A stretch of DNA of 64,000 nt from NCBI GenBank assembly GCA_013314755.1, contig JABUFA010000003.1:1-64000 (forward strand). Reading direction: 5' to 3'. Below, one piece after another: positions 34,297 through 43,400 of the stretch. The DNA is from Chthonomonadia bacterium. Its GTDB lineage: Bacteria; Armatimonadota; HRBIN16. Below the pieces are notes generated by a model, which did not search any database, was not told where the DNA came from, and saw nothing but the letters and a program-made list of their open reading frames with translations. The position numbers and the translations under genes were made by a program. Numbering within the stretch: the stretch's first letter is position 1; every line of letters begins with the position of its first letter.

Positions 34297-35166
34297 ATGC
34301 TCAAGCGTCACGCATTTACCTTGATCGAGCTGCTGGTTGTCATCGCGATTATCGCGATACTGGCAGCTATCCTGTTCCCGGTGTTCTCCCAGGCTCGTGA
34401 CAAGGCGCGGCAGACGTCTGACCTGAGCAACCTGAAGCAGATGGGGCTTGCTGTGCAGATGTACGCTCAGGACTATGACGAAACGATGGCTCCTGCCGAG
34501 GGCTGGCGACCAGACCTCGCTGCGGACCCGGGACAGTTCGTCACGTGGATGGCGCTGGTTCTGCCATACACCAAGAACTCTCAGATTTTCCGGTCTCCGA
34601 AGTATGCTTTACTCTATCCCGAGAACATTGCCAACTGGCTGAACTACGGCTTGCACGGCAACATTGTGCAGGGCACTGCTCCCAACCGCATGTTGCCCGT
34701 CTCCTACGCCGCGGTCAACCTGCGCTGGTCCACCTGGCCCCATCAGACGACAGTCAGCTCCAATAGCGGCTACGGTGGCAAAGGTGGTATGTATGCCTCC
34801 TATCCGCAGTGGACCTCGGGCGACACGCCGGTCAGCCTGGCGGCAATCGAGGAGGTCGCTGCGACCCGTATTATCGTGAACGGCATCAACTACCATCTGA
34901 TCAGCGGGTGCGACCTAGACGTGCTGGACGACAGCGGCAACCTGCCCTGTGGGTACACCGCGGTGACCTATATGAACACGGGTGGTCAGCCGCCCTGGGC
35001 AATCAACATGAACCCGCCAAACCGAAGCACGCTGGCGCCTTTTGCGGGCAATATGAACGTGGTCTTCGCCGATGGGCACGCCAAGGCAGTGCCGTGGGGA
35101 ACCGGCTGTCCGCATGAGTACACCGTGGAGGCGGACCGCTCGGTAGTGCCCTCGCGCTGTCGGTAA
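34297..35166 (+). CDS. prepilin-type N-terminal cleavage/methylation protein (DUF1559/H-X9-DG type)
   Basis: 289 aa. It has a class III signal ([20 protein letters not shown]) with Ala instead of the usual Gly before the cleaved Phe, then [20 protein letters not shown] and [11 protein letters not shown], the pattern typical of Armatimonadota and Planctomycetes pseudopilins. The C-terminus has the H-X9-DG region ([16 protein letters not shown]). Many paralogues occur per genome in these phyla, and their role at the surface is mostly unknown. AAAGGGGGT precedes the ATG. Assembly could use the pilB-type ATPase at 2.4 kb. Confidence 0.93.
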   Translation: MLKRHAFTLIELLVVIAIIAILAAILFPVFSQARDKARQTSDLSNLKQMGLAVQMYAQDYDETMAPAEGWRPDLAADPGQFVTWMALVLPYTKNSQIFRSPKYALLYPENIANWLNYGLHGNIVQGTAPNRMLPVSYAAVNLRWSTWPHQTTVSSNSGYGGKGGMYASYPQWTSGDTPVSLAAIEEVAATRIIVNGINYHLISGCDLDVLDDSGNLPCGYTAVTYMNTGGQPPWAINMNPPNRSTLAPFAGNMNVVFADGHAKAVPWGTGCPHEYTVEADRSVVPSRCR

Positions 35167-35177
35167 GGAGGAGCGAG

Positions 35178-35354
35178 ATGGCACGCCGTGAAATCCCTGT
35201 GCCGGTGGCAATCGGCATCATCGTGGCGATTATCCTCGTGGCAGTAGCCATCATGTGGAAGCAGACCTCTCAGCCCAAGGAGCAGGTGCTCAAGCAGTGG
35301 GCGCCGTACCCGCAGATTCCCGTGCAGGGACCTGGAGCACAAGCCTCGCGTTAG
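35178..35354 (+). CDS. small single-span membrane protein (not in the ORF track)
   Basis: 58 aa, ATG at 35178 preceded by AAGGAGGAG, only 11 nt after the prepilin stop. Its N-terminus (MARREIPVPV) is followed by one strong transmembrane helix (AIGIIVAIILVAVAIMW) and a Pro/Gln tail. A terminator follows, so it is the last gene of the prepilin transcript and may help that protein in the membrane. No family is recognised. Confidence 0.75.
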   Translation: MARREIPVPVAIGIIVAIILVAVAIMWKQTSQPKEQVLKQWAPYPQIPVQGPGAQASR

Positions 35355-35373
35355 AAAGGCTTCCCTGATACTT

Positions 35374-35404
35374 GCCCCTCCTGAACGGGAGGGGCTTTTT
35401 CTTT
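35374..35404 (+). terminator. rho-independent terminator after the prepilin operon
   Basis: Stem GCCCCTCC / GGAGGGGC with a short loop, followed by TTTTTCTTTT. Confidence 0.92.
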
Positions 35405-35494
35405 TGCGTTGGCTGTGGAGGGAAAGACTATTCGCCGATAATGTACTGATAACCTGTTCCGCTTTGCGCAAAACGGGATAAGGGGGGAAGCGCC

Positions 35495-35698
35495 ATGAAC
35501 CCCGACGAGATGACCGTTCGCCCTGTGGTGTACGGCACGTCCGTTCGTCCGGTGCACCGCGAGTCGCCGCCGCGCGACTCCACGTCGCGCCAGCCTTCGC
35601 ACAGGCAGGAGAATACCCAGCCTGAAGAGCCGAACGAACCGCCGGAAGAGGTGCCGCAGGATGGCGGGCAGACACACCTGATAGACCTGCGCGTGTAG
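35495..35698 (+). CDS. small Pro/Glu-rich protein of unknown function
   Basis: 67 aa. AGGGGGGAAG lies before the ATG, and the next gene starts 10 nt after its stop. The sequence is charged and disordered-looking (RPVHRESPPRDSTSRQ; QPEEPNEPPEEVPQDGG) with a hydrophobic last stretch (HLIDLRV). No family is recognised. It is supported mainly by the ribosome site and its tight position at the head of the operon. Confidence 0.55.
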   Translation: MNPDEMTVRPVVYGTSVRPVHRESPPRDSTSRQPSHRQENTQPEEPNEPPEEVPQDGGQTHLIDLRV

Positions 35699-35708
35699 AG
35701 GAGGAAGG

Positions 35709-36251
35709 ATGGGTTACATCGGATACCTGAGCGCCGGAGAGGTAGAGCCTTCTTTGTTCATCGGTGCGGCGATGTGCACAGACGGGTTCGGCTTGCCTGT
35801 GGAGTTCCGCTACACCGAGCCGGTGCGCGCTACGCCGCTACAGCGCATCCTGTACGGAGGCGCTCTTCACCGCTACCTGTGCCGGGAGGTAATAGCCTCC
35901 ACCCTGTTACAGGCGATGGAGACGGTTCCCGACGTGTGGATTGTGCGGGACGAGATGCTGTTGGAGCCGCTGGAGGGGATGCGTGCACCGGTGGTGATGC
36001 TGTTCCCAACCGACATGGCACCGATGAGCGACCTGGGGGCGACCATGCCCGCGGGGGACGGCGAGATGCTGGTTCAGCTCTCACTGGCAGGCGCGCCCCT
36101 GCGTGTGCGTTTTGGCAGTCAGGACACCGCTCAACACCGCCAGGCGATTCAGGCGTTGACCGAAGTGGCGCACACAATGGATGTGCTGGAGCCATTAACC
36201 CGCCTTCAGCAGGCAATCCGGGCGGTGCAGGAGGGACTGGAAGCGGCTTGA
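35709..36251 (+). CDS. conserved-looking hypothetical protein
   Basis: 180 aa, GAGGAAGG before the ATG. It reads like a compact alpha/beta protein: IGYLSAGEVEPSLFIGAAM, then GLPVEFRYTEPVRATPLQRI, LYGGALHRYLCREVIAST, VWIVRDEMLLEPL, and a C-terminal helical end. No catalytic motif or transmembrane helix is apparent. Its stop overlaps the TTG start of the next gene (TTGA). Confidence 0.78.
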   Translation: MGYIGYLSAGEVEPSLFIGAAMCTDGFGLPVEFRYTEPVRATPLQRILYGGALHRYLCREVIASTLLQAMETVPDVWIVRDEMLLEPLEGMRAPVVMLFPTDMAPMSDLGATMPAGDGEMLVQLSLAGAPLRVRFGSQDTAQHRQAIQALTEVAHTMDVLEPLTRLQQAIRAVQEGLEAA

Positions 36252-37057
36252 ACGCATCCTGGTGGGGACGTCTCTGGCTTCGAGCGTTGACGTGGGCGTT
36301 CTATTCTGAGCCACCTCAGGTGCACGGTGGGAATCTGGCAATCCTGCCCCCACGGGCGGTTGCGTTCCCGCTGAGGCAGGAAGTACCGATTGTTCGTCGC
36401 CCGCGTCCTGTATGCTGTCGGGTGCGGGGCGTGTCGGCAGAGGCGAACCGCTGTGCGATGCGGGTTATCGCTCGTCCCAAAACACGGGTTCGCACGGTAT
36501 GTGCTCCCTCTACGGCTGTTCGGCAACACAGGATTTCTCTGGCGATTGGCGCACGCCCCCACAAACTCGTACCTATACGTGCAACCTTAGCCGCTTCCCA
36601 TCGCGTATTAATAAGCAGCACTCAGCCTGCTGTGCACGCCCGGGTACGCCTGCTGCCCAATCGGGTTGGGACGTGCGCCGTGCAGTTACGCTGGCGTTGC
36701 CTGGCACAGCCCTTAGCGGTCGAGCGGTTTCGTTGTGGAAATGTCTCTTCCTCGCTGGTATGGCGGTTGCCCCTGTCCCGGCGTGCGGTGTCTTTCAGGC
36801 AGCTGAATGCGGAGTGGCGCCGTCGTTGCGTGGAGGCGCTGGAGAGGGCAGCGAAAGGATATGCGCGTGTTCAAAGCGTATACTACCCTGTGCCGGCGCA
36901 CACTGTGATGAGGCTTGAGATAGACGAGACGCTCGGCGTGCTGTATGTGTATCCCCGCAGGGGGCGCAACGATATGCCTCCCGGTTGTCTGTGGGTTGTG
37001 TGTGGGACGCGAGTGATGGACGGTCAACCGGTGCGCGCGGTGCTGAGGGTGAGTTAA
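36248..37057 (+). CDS. Arg-rich hypothetical protein, TTG start coupled to the previous gene
   Basis: 269 aa from a TTG that overlaps the upstream stop (TTGA), with CAGGAGGG upstream at a rather long spacing. The track's frame runs upstream but is meaningless there. The start is Trp-rich and amphipathic (SWWGRLWLRALTWAFYSEPP). The middle (about 50-165) is oddly rich in Arg, Cys and Val, and the last 90 aa look like a folded domain (NAEWRRRCVEALERAAKGYA; MRLEIDETLGVLYVYPRRGR). The middle part might be fast-evolving or contain an undetected frameshift. The function is unknown. Confidence 0.6.
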   Translation: MNASWWGRLWLRALTWAFYSEPPQVHGGNLAILPPRAVAFPLRQEVPIVRRPRPVCCRVRGVSAEANRCAMRVIARPKTRVRTVCAPSTAVRQHRISLAIGARPHKLVPIRATLAASHRVLISSTQPAVHARVRLLPNRVGTCAVQLRWRCLAQPLAVERFRCGNVSSSLVWRLPLSRRAVSFRQLNAEWRRRCVEALERAAKGYARVQSVYYPVPAHTVMRLEIDETLGVLYVYPRRGRNDMPPGCLWVVCGTRVMDGQPVRAVLRVS

Positions 37058-37533
37058 TGGACGTGCTTTTTTTGGTAGCGCAAGCGGCTCTGCTGATTCT
37101 AGCGGGCGTGATGGTTCTGCGCGTGCGTGAGGAGCTGCAGTTACTGGTGCGTCAGGCGACCTCCTCACAGCAGAGCGAGCAAATAAAGCACTTGCAGGAG
37201 GAGCTTCAGCAGACCCTGCGCGAGGTGCGTGTGACCCTGAGCGAGGGCATTGCAAAGCTGGAGGAGCGCATCGCCCGGGCGGAACAGGTTCTGCACGCGC
37301 TGGAGGTACACGCCCCAAACGCACCGCAGGAGGTTGCGGCTGAGCCGGGGGTTCGGGTGCCGGTGGAGCGTATTCTGGCGCTGGCGGACTCGGGCTGCGA
37401 TGTGAAGGAGATTGCGCGGTTGACCGGCATTGCAGAGGGTGAGGTGCAGCTGGTTTTGCAGATTCGGGCACAGCGCTCGGAGAAGGAGTCTTCAGGCAAC
37501 TCTGTCCAGAGGAACGAGAGGACGGAAGAATGA
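37057..37533 (+). CDS. membrane-anchored coiled-coil protein with C-terminal HTH (DUF6115/DUF2802-like)
   Basis: 158 aa from the ATG in TAATG overlapping the previous stop. One N-terminal membrane helix (VLFLVAQAALLILAGVMVL), a coiled coil (about 25-85, LQEELQQTLREVRVTLSE), a linker, and a small helix-turn-helix (ILALADSGCDVKEIARLTGI, then EGEVQLVLQIRA). This order matches DUF6115/DUF2802-like proteins, which in other bacteria sit in flagellar or pilus-related operons. The role is inferred at best. Confidence 0.72.
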   Translation: MDVLFLVAQAALLILAGVMVLRVREELQLLVRQATSSQQSEQIKHLQEELQQTLREVRVTLSEGIAKLEERIARAEQVLHALEVHAPNAPQEVAAEPGVRVPVERILALADSGCDVKEIARLTGIAEGEVQLVLQIRAQRSEKESSGNSVQRNERTEE

Positions 37534-37550
37534 GAGGAGAAAGAAACACG

Positions 37551-38618
37551 ATGCACAGATGGCTACCGCTGATGATTGCTACGTCGGTAGCGATGTTACT
37601 GGTAACCGCTGGTTGTGGCAGGAAGACGGTTGGCAAGGTCAACGACAAGCCGATTAGCCAGGCGGAATACTACAAACTGTTAGAGCGGATGGCGGTACCG
37701 CTCACCCAGGGGGAGAACCCGATACGAGACCCTGCCACCGGTCGCCTTGTTCGCGAGCAGGCGGGGTATCTCGCACTGCGGATGCTGGTAGACCGCCAGA
37801 TTATTCTGGAGATGGCGGAGAAAGAGAAAGTCATGCCCACCGAAGAGGAAATTAAAAAGGAGCTGGAGCGTCAGAAGAAGCTGCCCGACTTTAACGAGCG
37901 ATTGAAGACGCTCGGCTATACGCAGGACGACCTGAAAGAGGACATCAAGGTGGAGCTGGCGGCGTTTAAACTGCTGACCAAAGGCATTACCGTCAGCGAT
38001 GACGAGGTAAAGAAGGCGTACCAGCAGAATATCCAGCAGTTCACCATTCCTGCGCAGGTGCAGGTGGCGCTGATTCTGGTCAACAACCGCAAGACGCTGA
38101 ACGAAGTGCAGGATATGCTGAAAAAGGGCAACGACTTTCACGTGGTCGCGATGCAGAAGTCCCTCAAACTACCCAACATGCCGCAGGGGTTAGGTGGGGT
38201 GTGGCTGCGTGAGAACGACCAGACGTTCAAACAGTTTCCGCAGTGGTGGCAGCTACTTCAGAAGACACCCGTCGGCGGCGTGACGCAACCGGTTGTTGCC
38301 AAACTGCCCACACCGCAGGGTGGGGAAGAGAACGGCTGGATTATCTTCAAGGTACTGGACAAGAAGCCTCGCCAGGTGCGACCACTGGATGAGGTCAAGG
38401 AGGACCTGCGGCGATTGCTGATGCAGGCGAAGAGCAAGCGCAACCTGGGTCGTGAACTAATGCAGATGCGCGCTCAGGCGAAGGTGTCCTTCGAGATACC
38501 GCGCTTCAATCGCCGCTGGCAGCAGGACATCAAGCAACTGCAGGAACAGCTCAGCCAGGCTCAGGTGCCGGCGTCGTCTGCCGTGCCAGCCCCTGCCGCG
38601 ACGGGCACTTCGCCGTAG
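37551..38618 (+). CDS. SurA/PpiC-like peptidyl-prolyl isomerase lipoprotein
   Basis: 355 aa from MHRWLPLM (AGGAGA 9 nt upstream); an alternative start at 37530 overlaps the previous stop (ATGA) and is also possible. The lipobox LVTAGC puts it in the envelope. A SurA N-terminal-like region follows (LRMLVDRQIILEMAEKEKVM, then TEEEIKKELERQKKLP), then a parvulin-like domain (about 165-300: VQVALILVNNRKTLNEVQDM; NGWIIFKVLDKKP). It likely acts as a chaperone or foldase for exported proteins. The long C-terminal Gln/Ala/Pro tail looks disordered. It closes the operon. Confidence 0.85.
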   Translation: MHRWLPLMIATSVAMLLVTAGCGRKTVGKVNDKPISQAEYYKLLERMAVPLTQGENPIRDPATGRLVREQAGYLALRMLVDRQIILEMAEKEKVMPTEEEIKKELERQKKLPDFNERLKTLGYTQDDLKEDIKVELAAFKLLTKGITVSDDEVKKAYQQNIQQFTIPAQVQVALILVNNRKTLNEVQDMLKKGNDFHVVAMQKSLKLPNMPQGLGGVWLRENDQTFKQFPQWWQLLQKTPVGGVTQPVVAKLPTPQGGEENGWIIFKVLDKKPRQVRPLDEVKEDLRRLLMQAKSKRNLGRELMQMRAQAKVSFEIPRFNRRWQQDIKQLQEQLSQAQVPASSAVPAPAATGTSP

Positions 38619-38648
38619 GCTGGTCGGCATCTGTTGCGGAAATAGGAC

Positions 38649-38680
38649 GGGGCAGCCGAGACGGTTGCCCCGGTTCTGTT
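38649..38680. terminator. rho-independent terminator between convergent genes
   Basis: Stem GGGGCAGCCG / CGGTTGCCCC (one G-U pair) with loop AGA, followed on the plus strand by GGTTCTGTTTT. Confidence 0.8.
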
Positions 38681-38695
38681 TTGTGCAGGGCGTTA

Positions 38696-39736
38696 TCAGG
38701 AACCTGCCTTATCAATGCCAAGCTGGCGTGCCTGCTCTCGCAGATACTGCGCGGTCTCCTCGGAGATGGCAGTGGTGATGTAGATACCGCTTCCCAGTTC
38801 GAAGCCAGCGGGCGTGGTCAGGCGTGGCACAATCTCCAGGTGCCAGTGGTAGTAGTCCATACAGCTGTCGCGCAGGGGGGCGGTGTGTAGCACGGCGTTA
38901 TAGTCGGGATTGTTAGCGGCGCGATACAGCAGAAGCAGGGTGCGACGCAGGATGTCAGCCAGCGGTCCGATATCCTCGTACTTGGCGTCAAAGACAAACG
39001 ACGGGCTGTGGGAGCGCGGCAGTATCATCAGCTCGAAGGGAAAGCGTGACGCGAATGGTGCCAGCACCACATAGCGCTCGCTCTGCAGCACGATGCGCTC
39101 GCCCGCCTCCAGCTCTTTCTCCAGCAGGTAGCAGTACACGCAGGTGACGCGGTCGTCGTAGAAGCGTCGCGCCTCCTCGATCTCCTCACGGATGTTGGTG
39201 GGCACAATCGGGGTGGCAATCAGCTGAGAGTGGGGATGTACTAATGATGTTCCCGCCGCCGCTCCGTGATTGCGGAACACCTGCACAAAGGCGATACGAT
39301 TCTCCTGTGCCAGCGTGCGCATCCGTCGGAGTACCACCTGCAGTACGCCCTCCACCTGTTCCTGGGGAAGCGTTGCCAGCGTTTGATTGTGCTGGGGCGT
39401 TTCAATGATGACCTCGTGTGCGCCGTAGCCGCTGATGGTGGTGAAGATTTCGGGATGCTGGACACCTTCCCACTTTGTGGACAGCGATAGCGCGGCAAAC
39501 TTGTTCGGCACCACGCGCACCTTCCAGCCGGGCTGGTTGGGCTCGCTGCCGTTGCGCAGGGCGTACACTTCGGGCGGGGTTTGCGCCTCATTGCCCTCGC
39601 AGAACGGGCAGTCATCGCGAGGGTCGGGCTCCTCCTGAACGGTTACCTGCTTCAGGAACTGGTGCGGGCGTTTGGCTCGCTCCTTCGAGACGATTACCCA
39701 TCGCTTGGTAGCGATGTCCTGACGCAATTCAGACAT
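38696..39736 (-). CDS. galT: galactose-1-phosphate uridylyltransferase
   Basis: 346 aa from MSELRQDIATKRWVIVS; GGAGG lies 8 nt before this ATG. It has the zinc site DDCPFCEGNEAQTPPEV, the HIT-like active site LVHPHSQLIATP (His-Pro-His, about residues 165-170), and the second metal half (ILPRSHSPSF; YYHWHLEIVPR). It moves UMP between UDP-glucose and galactose-1-phosphate in the Leloir pathway. It overlaps the thioesterase gene by 8 nt. No galK or galE is adjacent. Confidence 0.95.
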   Translation of the reverse strand: MSELRQDIATKRWVIVSKERAKRPHQFLKQVTVQEEPDPRDDCPFCEGNEAQTPPEVYALRNGSEPNQPGWKVRVVPNKFAALSLSTKWEGVQHPEIFTTISGYGAHEVIIETPQHNQTLATLPQEQVEGVLQVVLRRMRTLAQENRIAFVQVFRNHGAAAGTSLVHPHSQLIATPIVPTNIREEIEEARRFYDDRVTCVYCYLLEKELEAGERIVLQSERYVVLAPFASRFPFELMILPRSHSPSFVFDAKYEDIGPLADILRRTLLLLYRAANNPDYNAVLHTAPLRDSCMDYYHWHLEIVPRLTTPAGFELGSGIYITTAISEETAQYLREQARQLGIDKAGS

Positions 39737-40265
39737 TATTGTCGCCTCCTTCTGGTCCATCCGTCCTGTCCTCTATGTCGGCCTGAAACTGCTGTATCAG
39801 CTCCTGCGGTGAGACGGCGTCGGGGTCATGAATCATCATCTGCAGGATTTGCGCGGTGCGCTCTTTGCCAATGGAGACGTATTTGCCGGTAGCGCGGACG
39901 TACACCGTGCCCTTCTCGTCCACGATTTCGCCGTGTGTATACCATACCCTGCCTCGCCGCTGGGTCATTTGCGCCCTGGCGGTCAGCGGTGTGTGCAGAG
40001 GTACAGGTTTCAGGAAACGTGTGTTGATTTCGGCGGAAACGCTGAACTCGCCCGTCTGCATCGTCGCCGCCCAGCCCATCAGCTCGTCCAGTATGCTCAT
40101 CAGCACGCCGCCGTGTGCGATGCCCGGATAGCCCATCTGTTCCTCGCGCAGAAGCAAAGGCACATATGCGCTGTGGTCATCCGCGAAAAAACGCACGTTC
40201 AACCCCTTCGGGTTACTCTCTCCACAGACAAAACAGGTATGAGAATGTGGTAACTTGCGCGGCAT
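39729..40265 (-). CDS. PaaI-type hotdog thioesterase
   Basis: 178 aa from MPRKLPHSHTCFVC; starts 18 or 42 nt upstream are possible. It has HTCFVCGESNPKGLNVRFF, a small Cys-x2-Cys-like head, then the hotdog core with the HGG motif GYPGIAHGGVLMSILDELMGWA and a matching second half (VSAEINTRFLKPVPLHTPL). The C-terminal ~40 aa (IHDPDAVSPQELIQQFQADI) is acidic and unusual for the family. The enzyme hydrolyses acyl-CoA thioesters; the substrate is unknown. Its coupling to galT is probably coincidental. Confidence 0.88.
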   Translation of the reverse strand: MPRKLPHSHTCFVCGESNPKGLNVRFFADDHSAYVPLLLREEQMGYPGIAHGGVLMSILDELMGWAATMQTGEFSVSAEINTRFLKPVPLHTPLTARAQMTQRRGRVWYTHGEIVDEKGTVYVRATGKYVSIGKERTAQILQMMIHDPDAVSPQELIQQFQADIEDRTDGPEGGDNNV

Positions 40266-40422
40266 ACTCTCCAGAACCTCCATCTTCCAGATGCCAGCAC
40301 CATACAATTACCCGACAGATTGGCAAGAATCCTGTGAGGTAGCAGGAATGGTGGACCTTCAGCGAATTACAATGGTATACAGGGCGGCGCTGATGAGCCG
40401 TCGCACAGTGGGGAGTACAGGG

Positions 40423-43400
40423 ATGCGAAAGGTTGTTTTGCTCATCGTGGTGGGAATAATAAGCATCACAGCAGGGAGGGCGGATACCGTGTCCAAAAAG
40501 ACTCTGGCTCTTTTCAGCACCGAACAGGTGCAGCGTGCCCGGCATCGACTGGCAAAAGAGGAATCGGCTCGCCAGGCGGTGCAGGACATCCTGCAGATGG
40601 CACAGCAGTGGGCGCAGTTCAGCGATGAGTATCTTCGCGAAACTATCCCACCGCCCCAGGTGCCTCGCGCCTTCAATATCAGCTTCTCAGGATGCCCGGT
40701 GTGCGGCAGGGAGACCTTCAAATACGGGAACTATGGCTTCGAAACGCCGCTGGAGAGACCCTGGAAGGTCATCTGCCCGAACTGCAAGAGCGAGTTCCCC
40801 TCCAACGACTTCGGCGCGTTCCTGAAGAGCGGGATGAAGGATCGCTCTCTGCTCACGGGCGATTACCCCGATGACGGCTGGGGCTGGAGGAAGCCCGGCG
40901 AAGAGAAGAAATACTGGTTTGTCGCCTACTATTGCCACTGGCACTGGCTTCGCCATATCATTCCTGCAGTGCACAACCTGTCGCGGACATATCTGCTGAC
41001 GGGCGACCGCCGCTATGCCCACAAGGCGCTGGTGATGCTGTGTCGGATTGCCGACTACTATCCCGATATGGACCACAACAAACAGTCGCGCTACGCCACC
41101 GAATTTGTGCCTTCATACACCGGCAAAATCGTGAACGCCATCTGGGAGACCGGCGTCGCTACCAACCTGGCGGAGGCGGTAGATTTCGTGTGGGACGCCA
41201 TTGAGGAGGACACGGCTCTTCAGCAGGCGCTGGGCATGGACGCCGACGCCATCAAAGGGCACCTCTACCGCAACCTGCTGATGGAGTTTGTGAAGGCGAT
41301 TCGGGAGTATCGTATCTCCGGAAATTACGGAATGCACCAGAAGACGCTTCTGACCACCGCCATTGTCTCGCAGGATCCCGAGCTGTTGAAGTGGTCGCTG
41401 GATTATTTGTTAAATAATACGGGCGATAGATATACACATGAGGGGCTTCACTTTGCGCTGACCAACCTCTTCTTCCGCGAGGGGATGGGACACGAGTCTG
41501 CTCCCGGTTACCATTTTATCTGGAATCAGGAGGTGGCGCGCATCTGCGACTATCTGCTGAAAGCGGGAGTTAACCTGTTTGAGCATCCCATCGTCAAACG
41601 CCTGTTCTACTATCCGTTCGAGTTGAGCGTAGCAGGCAGGTTCACGCCCACCATCGGCGATTCGGGAAGCGTGGATACCTCGCGCATTGACCTGCCCGTG
41701 TGGATGGCGGAGATTGCCTACCGTCAGTACGGTGACCCGCTGTTCTATCCCCTCCTGCCCAAACCGCAGGGCGGCGCTGAGCGCGCCTACGCCCAGTTCA
41801 TCGATTTGTTCCTGCCTCCTCTGCCAGAGCCTCCCTCTACCAGAGCAGATTTGACGCCCTACGAGCGGTCGCGCAATCTGGGAGATTATGGACTGGCAAT
41901 CCTGCGCAGTGGGCAGGGCGATGATCGGCGTGCACTGACGCTTTACTATGGCTGGGCGGGAGGCGGACATGGACATTACGACCGCCTGAATATCGAACTG
42001 TTCGGATTTGGCAGGAAGTTACTGCCCGACCTGGGCTATCCGCAGTTCGCCGCCGATGACCCGGAGCCGCCGGGCTGGACCCAGCATACCGTCAGCCACT
42101 GCACGGTGATGATTGATGCTCAGCGTCAGTATAACTTTGATAGAGGTTCCTTGCACCGATTTGCGCATACCGACTGGGTGCAGTTCGCCGACGCCTCTGC
42201 CGAAAGTGTCTACCCCGATAAGGCGTCCCTCTATCGCCGGCAAACGGCGCTGATAGACCTGCCCGGTGGCGAGTCGTTCTACGTGCTGGATGTGTTCCAT
42301 GTTCAGGGCGGCAAACGGCACGATTACTCGCTCCATCTGCCCGGCGCAGAGGTTGTCTATCTGGGGATTGATTTTCCGGAGCCTCGTGCGGGCACGCTGG
42401 CAGGCGAGGATGTACCGTTCAGCAGGATGTACGATGACCCTCAGCGGGCGAACGCCTCTTCAGGCTTTCACGGATATATGGGCAGCGGCTTCGCGTTCCT
42501 GACCCATCCCCAGGAGACCTCCACCGACCGCCCCTGGCTGGCAAGCTGGCGTCAGGGCGACCTTCGTCTGCGCATTCACTGGCTGCCCACGCGCCCCATG
42601 CGCTTCATCGCCTGCAACGGCTACCCGAAGGGCAACCTCACAAACCCACCATTGAAATACCTGATAGCCAGCACGCAGGCGGAAGATGCCCAACCTCTGC
42701 GCAGTGCTTTCGTGACGGTGATTGAGGCATCACGAGCCACGCCCTTGATTCGCAGTGTGCGGTTGCTGTCTCCATCGCCTGCCGACCCCGACGTCGTGGC
42801 GGTGGAGGTCTCGCATCGCGACGGACGCGATGTGCTCTGGCTTTCGCTCAGCCCGGAACGACGCGCCTCTCTGCCCGACGGTATTGCCTGCCAGGCGGCG
42901 CTGGCGGTGATGCGTTTTGACCGTGCTGGCGTGCTCCAGCGGGCTTTCGTGAGCGGTGGAGAGACGTCGGTGGATGGGCAGAGACTTCATGCTCCTGACA
43001 TCAGCGGCACCGTGCAGAAGGTGATCCCCGAAAAGCATGAGGTCGTCGTGCGCCTGCAGGGTAACGTCAATGAGCAGGCACTGCGCCATCGTTCCGTTCG
43101 GTTTCGCGCCGGAGCGCATCAGGCAGATTATGAAATCTTCGGCGCCCGGCGTGAGGGCGGGGAGTGGCATCTGTGGCTGGGCGATTACGAGTTCCTGCGA
43201 GGCAGGGCACGGGTCGGCGAGGTGGACGAATCGCAGAAAGTGGTGCGCACTCCCACGGTACTGGCGCTGGAGGCGGTGGCGCCGGTAGAGGGCATGTCGG
43301 TCAGTGATGAGGCACGCCGGGTGTGGTGGAGGCTGAAATCTGCCCGACGAAGTGAGCTGACCCTTCACGGAGAGGAGCCGCTTGCTCCCCTCCGACAGGA

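Noticed and set aside
35774-36247. Upstream part of the long plus-strand ORF 35774-37057
   Set aside because: It lies out of frame inside the 180-aa gene and has an Arg/Gly/Pro/Ala-rich shadow composition; only the part after the TTG at 36248 looks coding.
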